From the NCBI RefSeq assembly GCF_003606385.1, contig NZ_CP032514.1:2728001-2792000 (forward strand): DNA of 64,000 nt. The letters run 5' to 3'. Under the pieces are notes generated by a model. That model had not been told where the DNA came from. It worked only from the letters and a program-made list of their open reading frames with translations, and did no database searches. Made by a program: the position numbers and the translations under genes. Numbering within the stretch: the stretch's first letter is position 1; every line of letters begins with the position of its first letter. The DNA comes from Actinomyces lilanjuaniae (GTDB taxonomy: Bacteria; Actinomycetota; Actinomycetes; Actinomycetales; Actinomycetaceae). Positions 39,925-49,040 of this stretch are shown here, piece by piece.

Positions 39925-40113
39925 CGGCAGTATGCTGTCACACCAAGTGCGCCGAGGAACAGGGTGCAGCCGGGCAGAACAAGGGGAAGGGCGGGACGTA
40001 ACAGGACGGCAGGTCGAGGTGGCATGACCAGGGCCTGGCCTCTCAGGCGCTTGGAACAAGCAGCGATAGCCACCGGGGCGGGGACCCCGTCGGCCCCGGG
40101 CCAGCCCACCGGC

Positions 40114-40119
40114 TAGACT
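40114..40119 (+). promoter_or_regulatory. Candidate -10 box for a leaderless sprT-like mRNA
   Basis: TAGACT ends seven bases before the GTG start at 40127 and there is no ribosome site, so transcription probably begins at the start codon. Confidence 0.5.
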
Positions 40120-40126
40120 TTGGTCC

Positions 40127-40675
40127 GTGCACGCCCCCGACGCCCTGACACTGGCACGACGCCTGATGGAGACCTACGGGGTGGGCGACTGGGAGCTAGG
40201 CCTGGACCGCGCCAGGCGTCGCGCCGGTCAGACCGACCACTCCCGCCGTCGTATCACCCTGAGCCGCCACCTCATGACCCTCTACTCGGAGGCGGAGGTC
40301 CGCGAGACCGTCCTGCACGAGATCGCCCACGCCATCGTGGGCGCCCACCACGGCCACGACGCCGTCTGGCAGGCCCAGGCCCGCAGGATAGGCGCCTCCG
40401 GGAAGCGGCTCGTCGCTCCACAGGCACCACGGCTGCGCGGCTCCTGGGTGGGGACGTGTCCCGCAGGCCACGAGGTGGACCGGATGCGGCGCCCGAGCAC
40501 ACCGCTGTCGTGCTCACAGTGCTCGCGCCACTTCAGCCTGAGGCACCTGCTGACCTGGACCGTAGACGGGGCGCCGGTAGCACACGAGGAGATCGGCGAG
40601 CGCTACGCCCGGCTCCTGGCCCAGGCCCGCCACCAGCCCACCGCTCCAGCGGGCAGCCCGGCAGGTAGGCACTGA
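40127..40675 (+). CDS. SprT-like zinc metallopeptidase
   Basis: A 182-residue protein with the zinc-protease helix VLHEIAHAIVGAHHGHD (HExxH) near residue 65 and a C-terminal zinc ribbon (TCPAGHEVDRMRRPSTPLSC, then SQCSRHF). This is the SprT/Spartan-like layout of small cytoplasmic metalloproteases, in eukaryotes linked to DNA-protein crosslink repair; the bacterial role is unclear. GTG start, apparently leaderless. Confidence 0.85.
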   Translation: MHAPDALTLARRLMETYGVGDWELGLDRARRRAGQTDHSRRRITLSRHLMTLYSEAEVRETVLHEIAHAIVGAHHGHDAVWQAQARRIGASGKRLVAPQAPRLRGSWVGTCPAGHEVDRMRRPSTPLSCSQCSRHFSLRHLLTWTVDGAPVAHEEIGERYARLLAQARHQPTAPAGSPAGRH

Positions 40676-40848
40676 CCCCGCCCTGACGTGCGCGGGCGCA
40701 GCCTCTACACTGACTCGGGTCGCTTCCCGGGCAGGGTCCCGGGAGGCGAGCCCGGGCCATGTCCTTGAGTCATGCCCTCGGGCCATGTTCCCAGACCACG
40801 ACGAGCCGCCCGCCGGGAACCCACCCGGCTGCGGCAGAAGGAGCCTCC

Positions 40849-41178
40849 ATGATTGTCACTACCACCCCTACGGTCGAGGGCTACCCTGTCACCCAGTACC
40901 TGCGTGTGGTGTGCGGGGAGACCATCGCGGGAGTCAACATGTTCAAGGACTTTGCTGCGGGAATCCGCAACATGGTGGGAGGCCGCTCTCAGTCCTACGA
41001 GAACGAGCTCCTCCAGGCCCGTGAGACCGCGCTGGCCGAGATGGTGCAGCGCGCCCAGGAGCTCGGTGCCGAGGGCGTCGTCGGGGTGGACATCGACTAC
41101 GAGACGCTGGGCAGCGACAACGGCATGCTCATGGTGACGGCCTCGGGCACCGCCGTGCGCTTCTCCGCACCCCGCTGA
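40849..41178 (+). CDS. YbjQ-family protein (putative heavy-metal-binding)
   Basis: ATG 40849 follows AGAAGGAG and gives 109 residues, the usual family length. Motifs: [20 protein letters not shown], then [20 protein letters not shown] and [20 protein letters not shown]. These proteins form pentamers; the name heavy-metal-binding is historical and the function is not settled. The gene is convergent with the LacI regulator gene. Confidence 0.88.
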   Translation: MIVTTTPTVEGYPVTQYLRVVCGETIAGVNMFKDFAAGIRNMVGGRSQSYENELLQARETALAEMVQRAQELGAEGVVGVDIDYETLGSDNGMLMVTASGTAVRFSAPR

Positions 41179-41259
41179 CCAGCCGGTCCGGTAGCACCTG
41201 CCCCCTGCTGCCCGCCCCGCTGGGAACGGCAACCACCCCTGCGGGCGGCGGCAGGCCCC

Positions 41260-42267
41260 TCAGGCAGCGGTCGAGGCACGGACCACGAGGGCCGGGGCAA
41301 AGACCTCGTGCCTGTCCCCCTCCTGGGACAGCAGCATCTGCGCTGCCGCCGCGCCCATCTGGCGCATCTGCTGGTTCACGCTGGTCAGAGGGGTGATCAG
41401 CTGGGAGGCCACAGGGATGTCGTCATAGCCCACGACAGCAACGTCGCCGGGGATGCCCAGCCCGCGGCGGCGGATCTCCCGCATCGCCCCAATGGCCATC
41501 TGGTCGTTGGCACAAAAGAGGGCGGACGGGGCCGGACGGGAGTCCAGGAGCCGCGCGGCGCCCACGGCGCCGGCGTCAGCGGTGAAGCTCTTCCCGTCCA
41601 CCACAGGCTCCACCTCCACCAGCACGTCGTCCTGATCCAGCCCTGCGGCACCGAGCGCGGCCAGCACCCCCTGGCGACGCTCGGCCGACTGCCTCATGAC
41701 GGACGGGCCGTTGACGAAGCCGATACGCCGGTGACCCCGGTCAAGCAGGTGGGTGACCGCCGACCGAGCGCCAGCGACGTCGTCCCCGCTGACGGTAGAG
41801 ACCCCCTCCACCGGCGGATGGTCCAGGAGGACGACCCGTATCCGCCGCGCGCTGAGAATCCCCAGGTTGTCCACGGTCGAGGCCGCAGGGGTGATGATGA
41901 CGCCGCGCACGTCCATCCCAGCCAGCAGGCGCATGACGTCAAGCTCACGCCCGGGGTCGGCGTCGGAGGAGCACAGCATGGGAACGCAGCCGTCCTCACG
42001 CAGGCGGTCCTCGATCCCCCGGGCCGCCTCGGTGTAGAAGGGGTTGGAGACGTCGTGGACAATAACCCCCACGGCGAAGGAGGATCCCGCCCGTAGCCCC
42101 CGTGCCGTCTGTGAGCGCACGAAGCCCAGTTCCACGATGGCGGACTCCACCCGCTCACGCGTTGCAGTCGCCACACGCTCGGGGTGGTTGAGGACGTGGG
42201 AGACGGTCCCCACGGAGACGTCGGCGAGCCTGGCGACATCTCGGACAGAGGGGCGGGAGGCAGGCAT
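41260..42267 (-). CDS. LacI-family regulator of the rhamnose genes
   Basis: ATG 42267 (MPASRPSVRDVARLADVSVG) gives 335 residues, the normal LacI length. The helix-turn-helix VRDVARLADVSVGTVSHVLN and hinge LRAGSSFAVGVIV are intact, followed by a periplasmic-binding-type sugar domain (LFCANDQMAIGAM, VAVVGYDDIPVASQL). The gene is divergent from the rhamnose operon. Two LacI-type 12-mers, at 42635 and 52278, lie just after promoters of the operon and of the rhamnosidase gene, and are its likely operators. The ligand may be rhamnose, rhamnulose or a phosphate; that is inference. Confidence 0.88.
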   Translation of the reverse strand: MPASRPSVRDVARLADVSVGTVSHVLNHPERVATATRERVESAIVELGFVRSQTARGLRAGSSFAVGVIVHDVSNPFYTEAARGIEDRLREDGCVPMLCSSDADPGRELDVMRLLAGMDVRGVIITPAASTVDNLGILSARRIRVVLLDHPPVEGVSTVSGDDVAGARSAVTHLLDRGHRRIGFVNGPSVMRQSAERRQGVLAALGAAGLDQDDVLVEVEPVVDGKSFTADAGAVGAARLLDSRPAPSALFCANDQMAIGAMREIRRRGLGIPGDVAVVGYDDIPVASQLITPLTSVNQQMRQMGAAAAQMLLSQEGDRHEVFAPALVVRASTAA

Positions 42268-42601
42268 CGGCACTCTCTGGGTCAGTTGCGGTCTGTGGGG
42301 CGCTACCGGGCAGAGTCTGCCTGACAAAAGCAGCCAGTGCCAACCGGGCCGGGTCGCGCGCGGCAACAACGTCCCGGCAGGACCGCGATGCCGCCGAGCA
42401 TGTCGTCCCGCCCACCTGGCCTGCCTGGCGCCGGCCCCGTCAGCCCACCCTGACCGGCACCCCGCCTGCCCGCGCCTGCCCGCGCGTCGACGCCGTCAGA
42501 TATGCAGCCTGCCGGAGGTGTCCACCACCTGAACAGCTCCTCCCAGCAGTCTCCCCGTTCCCCGCCCAGGGTGTCTCGTCTCAAGGTGGGCGGAAGCGAC
42601 C

Positions 42602-42630
42602 TTGCCACGACGAAAGGAGAGTGCTAACGT
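42602..42630 (+). promoter_or_regulatory. Candidate promoter of the rhamnose operon
   Basis: TTGCCA (42602-42607), a 17-base spacer and TAACGT (42625-42630). The LacI-type operator starts five bases downstream of the -10 box. Confidence 0.65.
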
Positions 42631-42633
42631 TGG

Positions 42634-42647
42634 TTGAAACGATTCAC
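42634..42647. promoter_or_regulatory. LacI-type operator of the rhamnose operon
   Basis: TTGAAACGATTCAC contains TGAAAC/GATTCA around a central CG, the LacI-family hallmark. It covers the expected transcription start. The same core, TGAAACGGTTCA, occurs before the rhamnosidase gene at 52278. Confidence 0.75.
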
Positions 42648-42806
42648 ACCTATCTGCCTCCCCGGGCTACCAACCGGGCGTCCCGCTGCCCGGCTAGCGG
42701 CCTGCGGGCTGGCGACCCGCCGACGACGAACAAGGACGTTCCATGACCGGCTCCACCACGCTTGTCCCCGCTACTCGTACCTGCCGCCAGCAAGGAGGCC
42801 CCAGCC

Positions 42807-44096
42807 ATGGCGCGCAGACCGCTGACCGGCTGGAAGGCCACCGCCGCCGTCTCCATGTCGAACTACATCGACTCCGGCTCCATCATTGCCATCGCCACCT
42901 CGTTGACCTTCTGGAGGCAGGCCTACTTCCCCGACGACGACGGCACCGTCGCCGGGCTCCTGGCCGCCTTCAGCGCCAACGCCTTCGGCGCCGCCATCGG
43001 CGCCCTCATCGGCGGGCCGCTGTGCGACAAGTACGGGCGCAAGTTCATCTACACCTATGACCTGCTGCTCTACGCCCTGGGCGGGATCATTGTGGCCCTC
43101 ACGGCGAACCTGCCCATGCTGTTTACCGGGTTCGTCATCATCGGCCTGGCAGTGGGGGCCTCCGTCCCCGCGGGCTGGACCTACATCGCCGAGCTCGCGC
43201 CCACCAACCAGCGTGGCAAGCACATCGGCGCCACCCAACTGGCCTGGTCCTTCGGTCCCTTCCTGGGGTTCGGCCTGGCTGCTGCGCTCACCCCCTTGGG
43301 GCTGCTCGGCTCCCGCCTGGTGTTTGCCCACCTGGTGGTCATCGCCCTGGCTACCTGGTGGATCCGCCGTGGCCTGGAGGAGTCCGGGACCTGGCAGACC
43401 GCCAAGGGCGGGGCCCAGGCCAGGCCGCCGTCCATGTGGCAGGCCTTCCGCAAGCTCTTCTCCCGGCGGGTCAACATCACCGCCCTGGTCTTCCTGGCCG
43501 TCATCTACACCTGCTGGAACCAGGCCGCCAGCCAGAACGGCATCTTCCTGCCCACCATCCTGGACTCCATGGGCTACGAGACCCTCCAGACCGACCTGTT
43601 CTCCATGCTGTCCTGGGGCTTCGTCATCGTCTCCACCCTGGTCTTCATGCAGCTGGTGGACCGCGTTCCCTACCGGTGGCACTACCTGGCCGGGGGCGCC
43701 CTGGCACTCGTGTCCTGGGTGGTCCTGGTCTTCGGCCCCTCCGACGCCGCGTGGACCGCCTTCGGCTACACGATCATCTGGGGGCTGTCAGCCGGTCCGT
43801 CGGCGCAGGCGTTCTACTCGGTGTGGTCGCCCGAGCTCTTCGCCACCCCCTACCGCTCGGGCGCCCAGGGCATCGTCTTCTTCGTCGTCCGCCTGGCCTC
43901 CGGCCTCATCTCCCTCATCTTCCCCGTCATCCTGGCCCGGGAGAACGGGCTGGTGATCGACGGCCTCATCCTCATCGGATTCCTCGTGGTGGCCACGGTC
44001 GTAGGCACCGTCGGCGCGCCCCGGACCCAGGGACGCTCGCTGGAGGACATCGAGCTGGAGCGCTACGGGGAGCACGTCACCAACGAGAACGCCTGA
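42807..44096 (+). CDS. MFS sugar transporter (probable rhamnose importer)
   Basis: ATG 42807 follows AAGGAGG and gives 429 residues. About twelve hydrophobic helices and the sugar-porter motifs are present: GGPLCDKYGRKFIYT between helices 2 and 3, PAGWTYIAELAPTNQRGKHI in the sixth region, and WSPELFATPYRSGAQG in the C-terminal half. First gene after the operator-controlled promoter and upstream of rhaI, so sugar uptake for this pathway is likely. An overlapping frame starting at ATG 42743 with its own ribosome-like site could extend the N-terminus if a base is missing. Confidence 0.88.
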   Translation: MARRPLTGWKATAAVSMSNYIDSGSIIAIATSLTFWRQAYFPDDDGTVAGLLAAFSANAFGAAIGALIGGPLCDKYGRKFIYTYDLLLYALGGIIVALTANLPMLFTGFVIIGLAVGASVPAGWTYIAELAPTNQRGKHIGATQLAWSFGPFLGFGLAAALTPLGLLGSRLVFAHLVVIALATWWIRRGLEESGTWQTAKGGAQARPPSMWQAFRKLFSRRVNITALVFLAVIYTCWNQAASQNGIFLPTILDSMGYETLQTDLFSMLSWGFVIVSTLVFMQLVDRVPYRWHYLAGGALALVSWVVLVFGPSDAAWTAFGYTIIWGLSAGPSAQAFYSVWSPELFATPYRSGAQGIVFFVVRLASGLISLIFPVILARENGLVIDGLILIGFLVVATVVGTVGAPRTQGRSLEDIELERYGEHVTNENA

Positions 44097-44361
44097 CAGG
44101 CCCCTCCCGACCCACCATGACCCTCCAGCCCCGGCACGCGATCAGGCCCTCCTCGTCATCCCCAGCCCAGTCGTCCGGGAGCTCCAGCCCCGGCACGTGA
44201 GCAGGCCTGTCTCCGGGATGACCCGCCCAGGAGCGGTCAGACCGACAGGTCCACAGCCCTCCCGGGCAACCGCCCTCCACATCACCGCCCCACCCCCGAC
44301 AACCCGCACCGTCAGAGACCCAGAGAAGACACAGAGAAGACACAGAGATCAGGAGAGACCC

Positions 44362-45551
44362 ATGCCGTCCACCACCCCTCACTGAGCGACCTCAGCGCCG
44401 AGGCCCTCAGCCTGCTTCAGACCCAGACCATCGAGCTGCCCAGCTGGGCCTTCGGCAACTCAGGCACCCGGTTCCGGGTCTTCACTACCGCCGGGGTTCC
44501 GCGCGACCCCTACGAGAAGATCGACGACGTCGCCCAGGTCCACCGCCTCACCGGCGTCACCCCTCGCGTGTCCCTGCACATCCCCTGGGACAGGGTCGAG
44601 GACTACGAGGCGCTGCGCGCCCATGCCGAGAACCAGGGCGTGACCATCGGCACCATCAACTCCAACGTCTTCCAGGACGAGGACTACAAGCTCGGCTCCC
44701 TGGCCAACCCGGACGAGAGGATCCGCCGCAAGGCGGTGGCCCACCACCTGGAGTGCATCGACGTCATGCGCGCCACCGGCTCCCCCACCCTCAAGATCTG
44801 GCTGGCCGACGGCACCAACTACCCCGGTCAGGACTCCATCCGCGCCCGCCAGGACCGCCTGGCCGAGGCCCTGTCAGAGATCTACGCCGCCCTGGACGAG
44901 GACCAGCAGCTGGTCCTGGAGTACAAGCTCTTCGAGCCGTCCTTCTACCACACCGACGTACCGGACTGGGGGACGAGCCTCGTGCACTGCCTGGCGCTGG
45001 GTGAGCGCGCCAAGGTGGTCCTGGACACCGGCCACCACGCCCCGGGCACCAACATCGAGTTCATCGTCGCCCAGCTGCTGCGACTGGGCCGCCTGGGCGC
45101 CTTCGACTTCAACTCCCGCTTCTACGCCGACGACGACCTCATCGTAGGCGCGGCCGACCCCTTCCAGCTGTTTCGCATCATGCACGAGATCGTCTCCGCC
45201 GGGGCACTGGCCCCCGACTCCGGTGTGGGCTTCATGCTGGACCAGTGCCACAACCTGGAGGAGAAGATCCCCGGGGAGATCCGCTCGGCCCTCAACGTCC
45301 AGGAGGCCACCGCCAAGGCCCTCCTGGTGGACCGGGAGGCGCTGGCAGCCGCGCAGGCCAGCGGTGACGTCCTGAGCGCCAACGCGGTGCTCATGGACGC
45401 CTACAGCACCGACGTGCGCCCGCTGCTGGCCGAGCTGCGCGACTCCCAGGGTCTGGCGCCCGACCCCATGGAGGCCTTCCTGGGCTCCGGCTACCTGGAG
45501 AAGATTCGCGCCGAGCGCGTGGGTGGCACCGCCGCCGGCTGGGGTGCCTGA
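44362..45551 (+). CDS. rhaI: L-rhamnose isomerase (RhaI type), one frame break near start
   Basis: ATG 44362 has AGGAGAG upstream, but its frame closes after seven codons (MPSTTPH). The next frame from about 44379 continues SLSDLSAEALSLLQTQTIEL and PSWAFGNSGTRFRVF, the conserved N-terminus of the Pseudomonas/actinobacterial isomerase. One missing or extra base near 44375 explains this. Downstream blocks VSLHIPWDRVEDYEALR, VLDTGHHAPGTNIEFIVAQL and FDFNSRFYADDDL mark the xylose-isomerase-like barrel and its metal site. It converts L-rhamnose to L-rhamnulose. About 396 residues after repair. Confidence 0.88.
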
Positions 45552-45565
45552 GGAGGGAGCCGACC

Positions 45566-47155
45566 ATGCCAGCCATGACCAGCGCCCAGCCCGTCCACGT
45601 CGCAGCCGTTGACCTGGGCGCCTCCTCCGGACGTGTCATCGTGGGCACCCTTGAGGACGGGCGTGTCCACCTGACCGAGACCCGCCGCTTCCTCAACGGC
45701 CCGGTGCCCTTGCCCACGGCCGACGGGCAAAGGCTCTACTGGGACGTGCTCCACCTGTGGAGCGAGGTCCGCGAGGGCCTACTGGCCGCAGCACATGAGG
45801 TGGGACCGCTCTGCGCCGTCGGGATCGACACCTGGGCGGTGGACTACGGGCTCCTTGACCACCGCGGCGCCCTGACCGGCCAGGTCTCCTCCTACCGCTG
45901 CCCGCGCACGCGGGGAGCACCGGAACGCCTCTTCCAGACGATCCCGGCCGATGAGCTCTACGCGGTCAACGGCCTGCAGGTCCAGGACTTCAACACCGTC
46001 TTCCAGCTGGTGGCCCAGGCCCGTGACGGCGGACTGCCTGACGCCCGCACCCTGCTGCTCCTGCCTGACCTGCTGGCCTACTGGCTTACCGGCCAGAAGG
46101 TCGCCGAGGTCACCAACGCCTCCACCACGGGGCTGGTCGACGTCTCCTCACGCACCTGGTCTGCTCCCCTCCTAGACCGCCTGCGCACCAGTCTGGGCCT
46201 GGACCTGGCCGGTGTCCTGCCTGCCCTGGTGGAGCCGGGCACCGTGGTGGGCACGATCGACCGAGAGGTCCTGGACGTGCTCGGACCGGGAGGCTCTCCC
46301 GTACCCGTCATCGCTGTGGGCTCCCACGACACGGCCAGCGCGGTGGTGGCCGTACCGGCCTCGACCTCACCAGGCAGCGGGAGGACCGTGGACAGCGCAG
46401 GAGCCCGGGAGGGAGATCCAGGCGGCTTCGCCTACGTGTCCTGCGGCACCTGGTCGCTGGTCGGCCTGGAGCTGGACGCCCCGGTCCTCTCCGAGGCCTC
46501 CCGGCAGGCCAACTTCACCAACGAGCTCGGCGTGGACGCCACGGTGCGCTACCTCAAGAACATTATGGGGCTGTGGGTCCTTAACGAGGCGGTGCGCACG
46601 TGGAGGGCACAGGGCCTGGAGACCTCCTACCAGGACCTGGACGCGGCGGCAGCAGCGGCCGCCCCGCTGCGCACGGTGGTCGACGTCAACGACACGGTCT
46701 TCTTCGCCCCTGGGGACATGGTGGCTCGCATCGCCGCCGCCGCCCGCGCCACCGGCCAGCCGGTGCCCCGCTCGGTGGGCGAGTACGTGCGCTGCATCGA
46801 CGACTCCCTGGCCCTGGCCTACCGCCGGGCCGTGCGCGAGGCCACCGCCCTGTCGGGCACGTCGGTGGACGTGGTGCACATGGTCGGCGGAGGCACCCGT
46901 AGCCGACTCCTGTGCCAGCTGTGCGCAGACGCCACCGGGCTGCCCGTGGTCGCCGGGCCCGCAGAGGGGACCGCCCTGGGCAACATCGTGGTTGCCGCGC
47001 GCGGGGCTGGGCTGGTCCAGGGCGACCTGAGCGACCTGCGCAACCTCGTCCGGGCCTCCAGCACACTGACCCGCTACGAGCCCGCAGCCGCTGCCTCCAG
47101 CGCCTGGGAGGAGGCCGAGCAGCGGCTCCTCGGACGACAGGCCCCCACTGCCTGA
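45566..47155 (+). CDS. rhaB: Rhamnulokinase
   Basis: A 529-residue FGGY-family kinase; ATG 45566 has GGAGGGAG upstream, 14 bases after rhaI. Motifs: AVDLGASSGRVIVGTLEDGR (phosphate loop 1), IDTWAVDYGLLDHRG, DFNTVFQLVAQARDGG, AVGSHDTASAVVAVP and, near the C-terminus, VVHMVGGGTRSRLLCQLCAD (adenosine site). It phosphorylates L-rhamnulose to rhamnulose 1-phosphate. A Ser/Gly-rich insertion near residue 270 makes it slightly longer than usual. Confidence 0.93.
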   Translation: MPAMTSAQPVHVAAVDLGASSGRVIVGTLEDGRVHLTETRRFLNGPVPLPTADGQRLYWDVLHLWSEVREGLLAAAHEVGPLCAVGIDTWAVDYGLLDHRGALTGQVSSYRCPRTRGAPERLFQTIPADELYAVNGLQVQDFNTVFQLVAQARDGGLPDARTLLLLPDLLAYWLTGQKVAEVTNASTTGLVDVSSRTWSAPLLDRLRTSLGLDLAGVLPALVEPGTVVGTIDREVLDVLGPGGSPVPVIAVGSHDTASAVVAVPASTSPGSGRTVDSAGAREGDPGGFAYVSCGTWSLVGLELDAPVLSEASRQANFTNELGVDATVRYLKNIMGLWVLNEAVRTWRAQGLETSYQDLDAAAAAAAPLRTVVDVNDTVFFAPGDMVARIAAAARATGQPVPRSVGEYVRCIDDSLALAYRRAVREATALSGTSVDVVHMVGGGTRSRLLCQLCADATGLPVVAGPAEGTALGNIVVAARGAGLVQGDLSDLRNLVRASSTLTRYEPAAAASSAWEEAEQRLLGRQAPTA

Positions 47156-47260
47156 CCCCTCGGCACGGCCTACCCGCTCCTGTCCACGGCAGCCCGGACC
47201 GCCCCGACCACCATGAACCACCCCGCCTACCCCAACCACCCAGATGCCAAGGAGCACCTC

Positions 47261-48097
47261 ATGACCACGACAGCCACGGACCCCACACTCAACGAGATCC
47301 TCACCCAGATGGGCGCCGCCGGAGGCCGCCTGGACCACATGGCGGCCGTGGAGGCCGGAGCCGGTAACCTCTCCGTCTACGTCGACGCCGGAGCGCAGGA
47401 CCTCGGGCTGGAGCGCCGCTTCCCGCAGGTGCGTCCGGCCACCGGGCTGCCTCTGCCTGCCCCGGCCCTGGCTGGGCGCACCGTCCTGGTCACCGGCTCA
47501 GGCTGCCGTCTACGAGACGTCGCCGACTCCCCTGAGGCCACCATCTCGGCCTTCGTCGTGGACGACGGCGGCACCACCGCCACCTGGTACACCCACCCCG
47601 ACCGGGCCTACGAGCGCCCTACCAGCGAGTTCAACTCCCACCTGGCGATCCACAACGACCAGGCGGAGCAGCGCGGGCTGGGATTCCAGGCGGTGGTCCA
47701 CGCCCAGCCGCCCCACCTGGTCCAGCTCTCCCACATCAAGGACATCCGCAGCACCCGCGAGTTCAACCGCCGCATCCTGCGGTGGGAGCCGGAGACCATC
47801 GTGCAGGTCCCCGCAGGTGCGGAGGTGCTGGACTTCATGGTGCCTGGCAGCCAGGAGCTCATGGAGAACACTGTGAGGGCGCTGCGAGACCACGTCATCG
47901 TCGTGTGGTCCAAGCACGGCGTCATGGTGCGCTCCGACACCTCCCCTCTGGCCGCCGTCGACACGGTGGAGTACGTCGAGACCGGGGCCATGTACGAGGT
48001 GCGCAACATGGCCAGCGGCAACCTGGGCGAGGGTGTCACTGACACCGAGCTGCGTGCTGTCGTCGAGGCCTTCGGCGTGCGCACCCCGCTGCTGTGA
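47261..48097 (+). CDS. rhaD: L-rhamnulose-1-phosphate aldolase
   Basis: ATG 47261 follows AAGGAG; an ATG 16 codons upstream is out of a good context. The 278-residue protein is a class II (zinc) aldolase: GAGNLSVYVDAG (phosphate contact), SEFNSHLAIHNDQ, VVHAQPPHLVQLS with the His-Ala-x-Pro-x-His type metal site, and VVWSKHGVMVRSDT. It splits rhamnulose 1-phosphate to dihydroxyacetone phosphate and L-lactaldehyde. The stop overlaps the GTG of the next gene. Confidence 0.92.
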   Translation: MTTTATDPTLNEILTQMGAAGGRLDHMAAVEAGAGNLSVYVDAGAQDLGLERRFPQVRPATGLPLPAPALAGRTVLVTGSGCRLRDVADSPEATISAFVVDDGGTTATWYTHPDRAYERPTSEFNSHLAIHNDQAEQRGLGFQAVVHAQPPHLVQLSHIKDIRSTREFNRRILRWEPETIVQVPAGAEVLDFMVPGSQELMENTVRALRDHVIVVWSKHGVMVRSDTSPLAAVDTVEYVETGAMYEVRNMASGNLGEGVTDTELRAVVEAFGVRTPLL

Positions 48098-48984
48098 GGA
48101 CTCACGTGCCCATGAGCAGACCACCAGCCGACTCCCGGCAGCTCCTCGCCCCCGGATTCACCGACACACGGGTGAACCGCCACATCACACGCATCCACGA
48201 CCCGCGCGACGTCCACATGTACCTGGTCACCGGTCGCGAGCGCGCCCTGCTCGTGGACACCGGCTACGGGGTAGGTGACCTGGCCGCCTTCGTCACCTCG
48301 CTGACAGACCTTCCCCTGACCGTGGTCCTTACCCACGGCCACATCGACCACGCCTTCGGCGCCTCTGGGCTTACCGACGTGCACATGCACCCCGCCGACC
48401 TGCCTGTGCTGGCCCGGCACCAGGTTGCCTCCCGTCGGCTCCACAACGCGGTGCGCTCCGCCCACGCCGGCACACCCGGCGACGCTCCCGCCCCGGTCCT
48501 GGCACCGGAGGTGGACCCCACCCGGCTGGTACCGCTGCACGATGGCGAACGCATCGGGCTGGGAGGCCTCACCGTCGAGGTCCTGGAGGCACCGGGGCAC
48601 ACCCCCGGCTCAGTGGCCCTCCTGGTGGAGGAGGAGCGAGTCCTCATCACCGGCGACGCGGCCAACCAGCTCACCTTCCTCTTCCTACCGGAGAGCTCCA
48701 CGCTCACCAGCTATGCAGCCATGCTGGAGCGCCTCACGGCCCGGGCTGCCAGACGCTACGACCGGGTCCTGGTCTCCCACGGCAGCGGTGAGATCACCCC
48801 GACCGTCCTGGAGGACCTGCGCACCCTGTGCGAGCGGGTCCTGGCAGGTGACGACGACGCGGTCCCTTTCCGCTTCGAGGACATGGGGGGCCTGGTAGCC
48901 CGTGCCGTCACACGGTCTCACGGCGACCCCGGCCCGCCTGCCGACGACGCCCCCAACATCGTCTACGACCCGCACCGCCTGTGA
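48094..48984 (+). CDS. MBL-fold metallohydrolase in rhamnose operon
   Basis: GTG 48094 overlaps the rhaD stop (GTGA); ATG 48112 is an alternative. The 296-residue protein has VVLTHGHIDHAFGA (HxHxDH), APGHTPGSVALLVEEER and ITGDAANQ, the full metal ligand set of the metallo-beta-lactamase fold. No sugar pathway step obviously needs it; it may remove a reactive ester or thioester, or act on an extracellular glycan derivative. Its place between rhaD and a second transporter is conserved-looking operon context, not proof of function. Confidence 0.85.
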   Translation: MRTHVPMSRPPADSRQLLAPGFTDTRVNRHITRIHDPRDVHMYLVTGRERALLVDTGYGVGDLAAFVTSLTDLPLTVVLTHGHIDHAFGASGLTDVHMHPADLPVLARHQVASRRLHNAVRSAHAGTPGDAPAPVLAPEVDPTRLVPLHDGERIGLGGLTVEVLEAPGHTPGSVALLVEEERVLITGDAANQLTFLFLPESSTLTSYAAMLERLTARAARRYDRVLVSHGSGEITPTVLEDLRTLCERVLAGDDDAVPFRFEDMGGLVARAVTRSHGDPGPPADDAPNIVYDPHRL

Positions 48985-49040
48985 GCTCCCCCGACACGAC
49001 CACACCCGCCCGGTCCCATCCCGTTCAAAGGAGAACACCT

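Noticed and set aside
42743..43060. Separate small gene overlapping the MFS start
   Set aside because: ATG 42743 has a fair ribosome site, but beyond 42807 the frame is a shadow of the transporter. At most it marks a longer N-terminus with a missing base.
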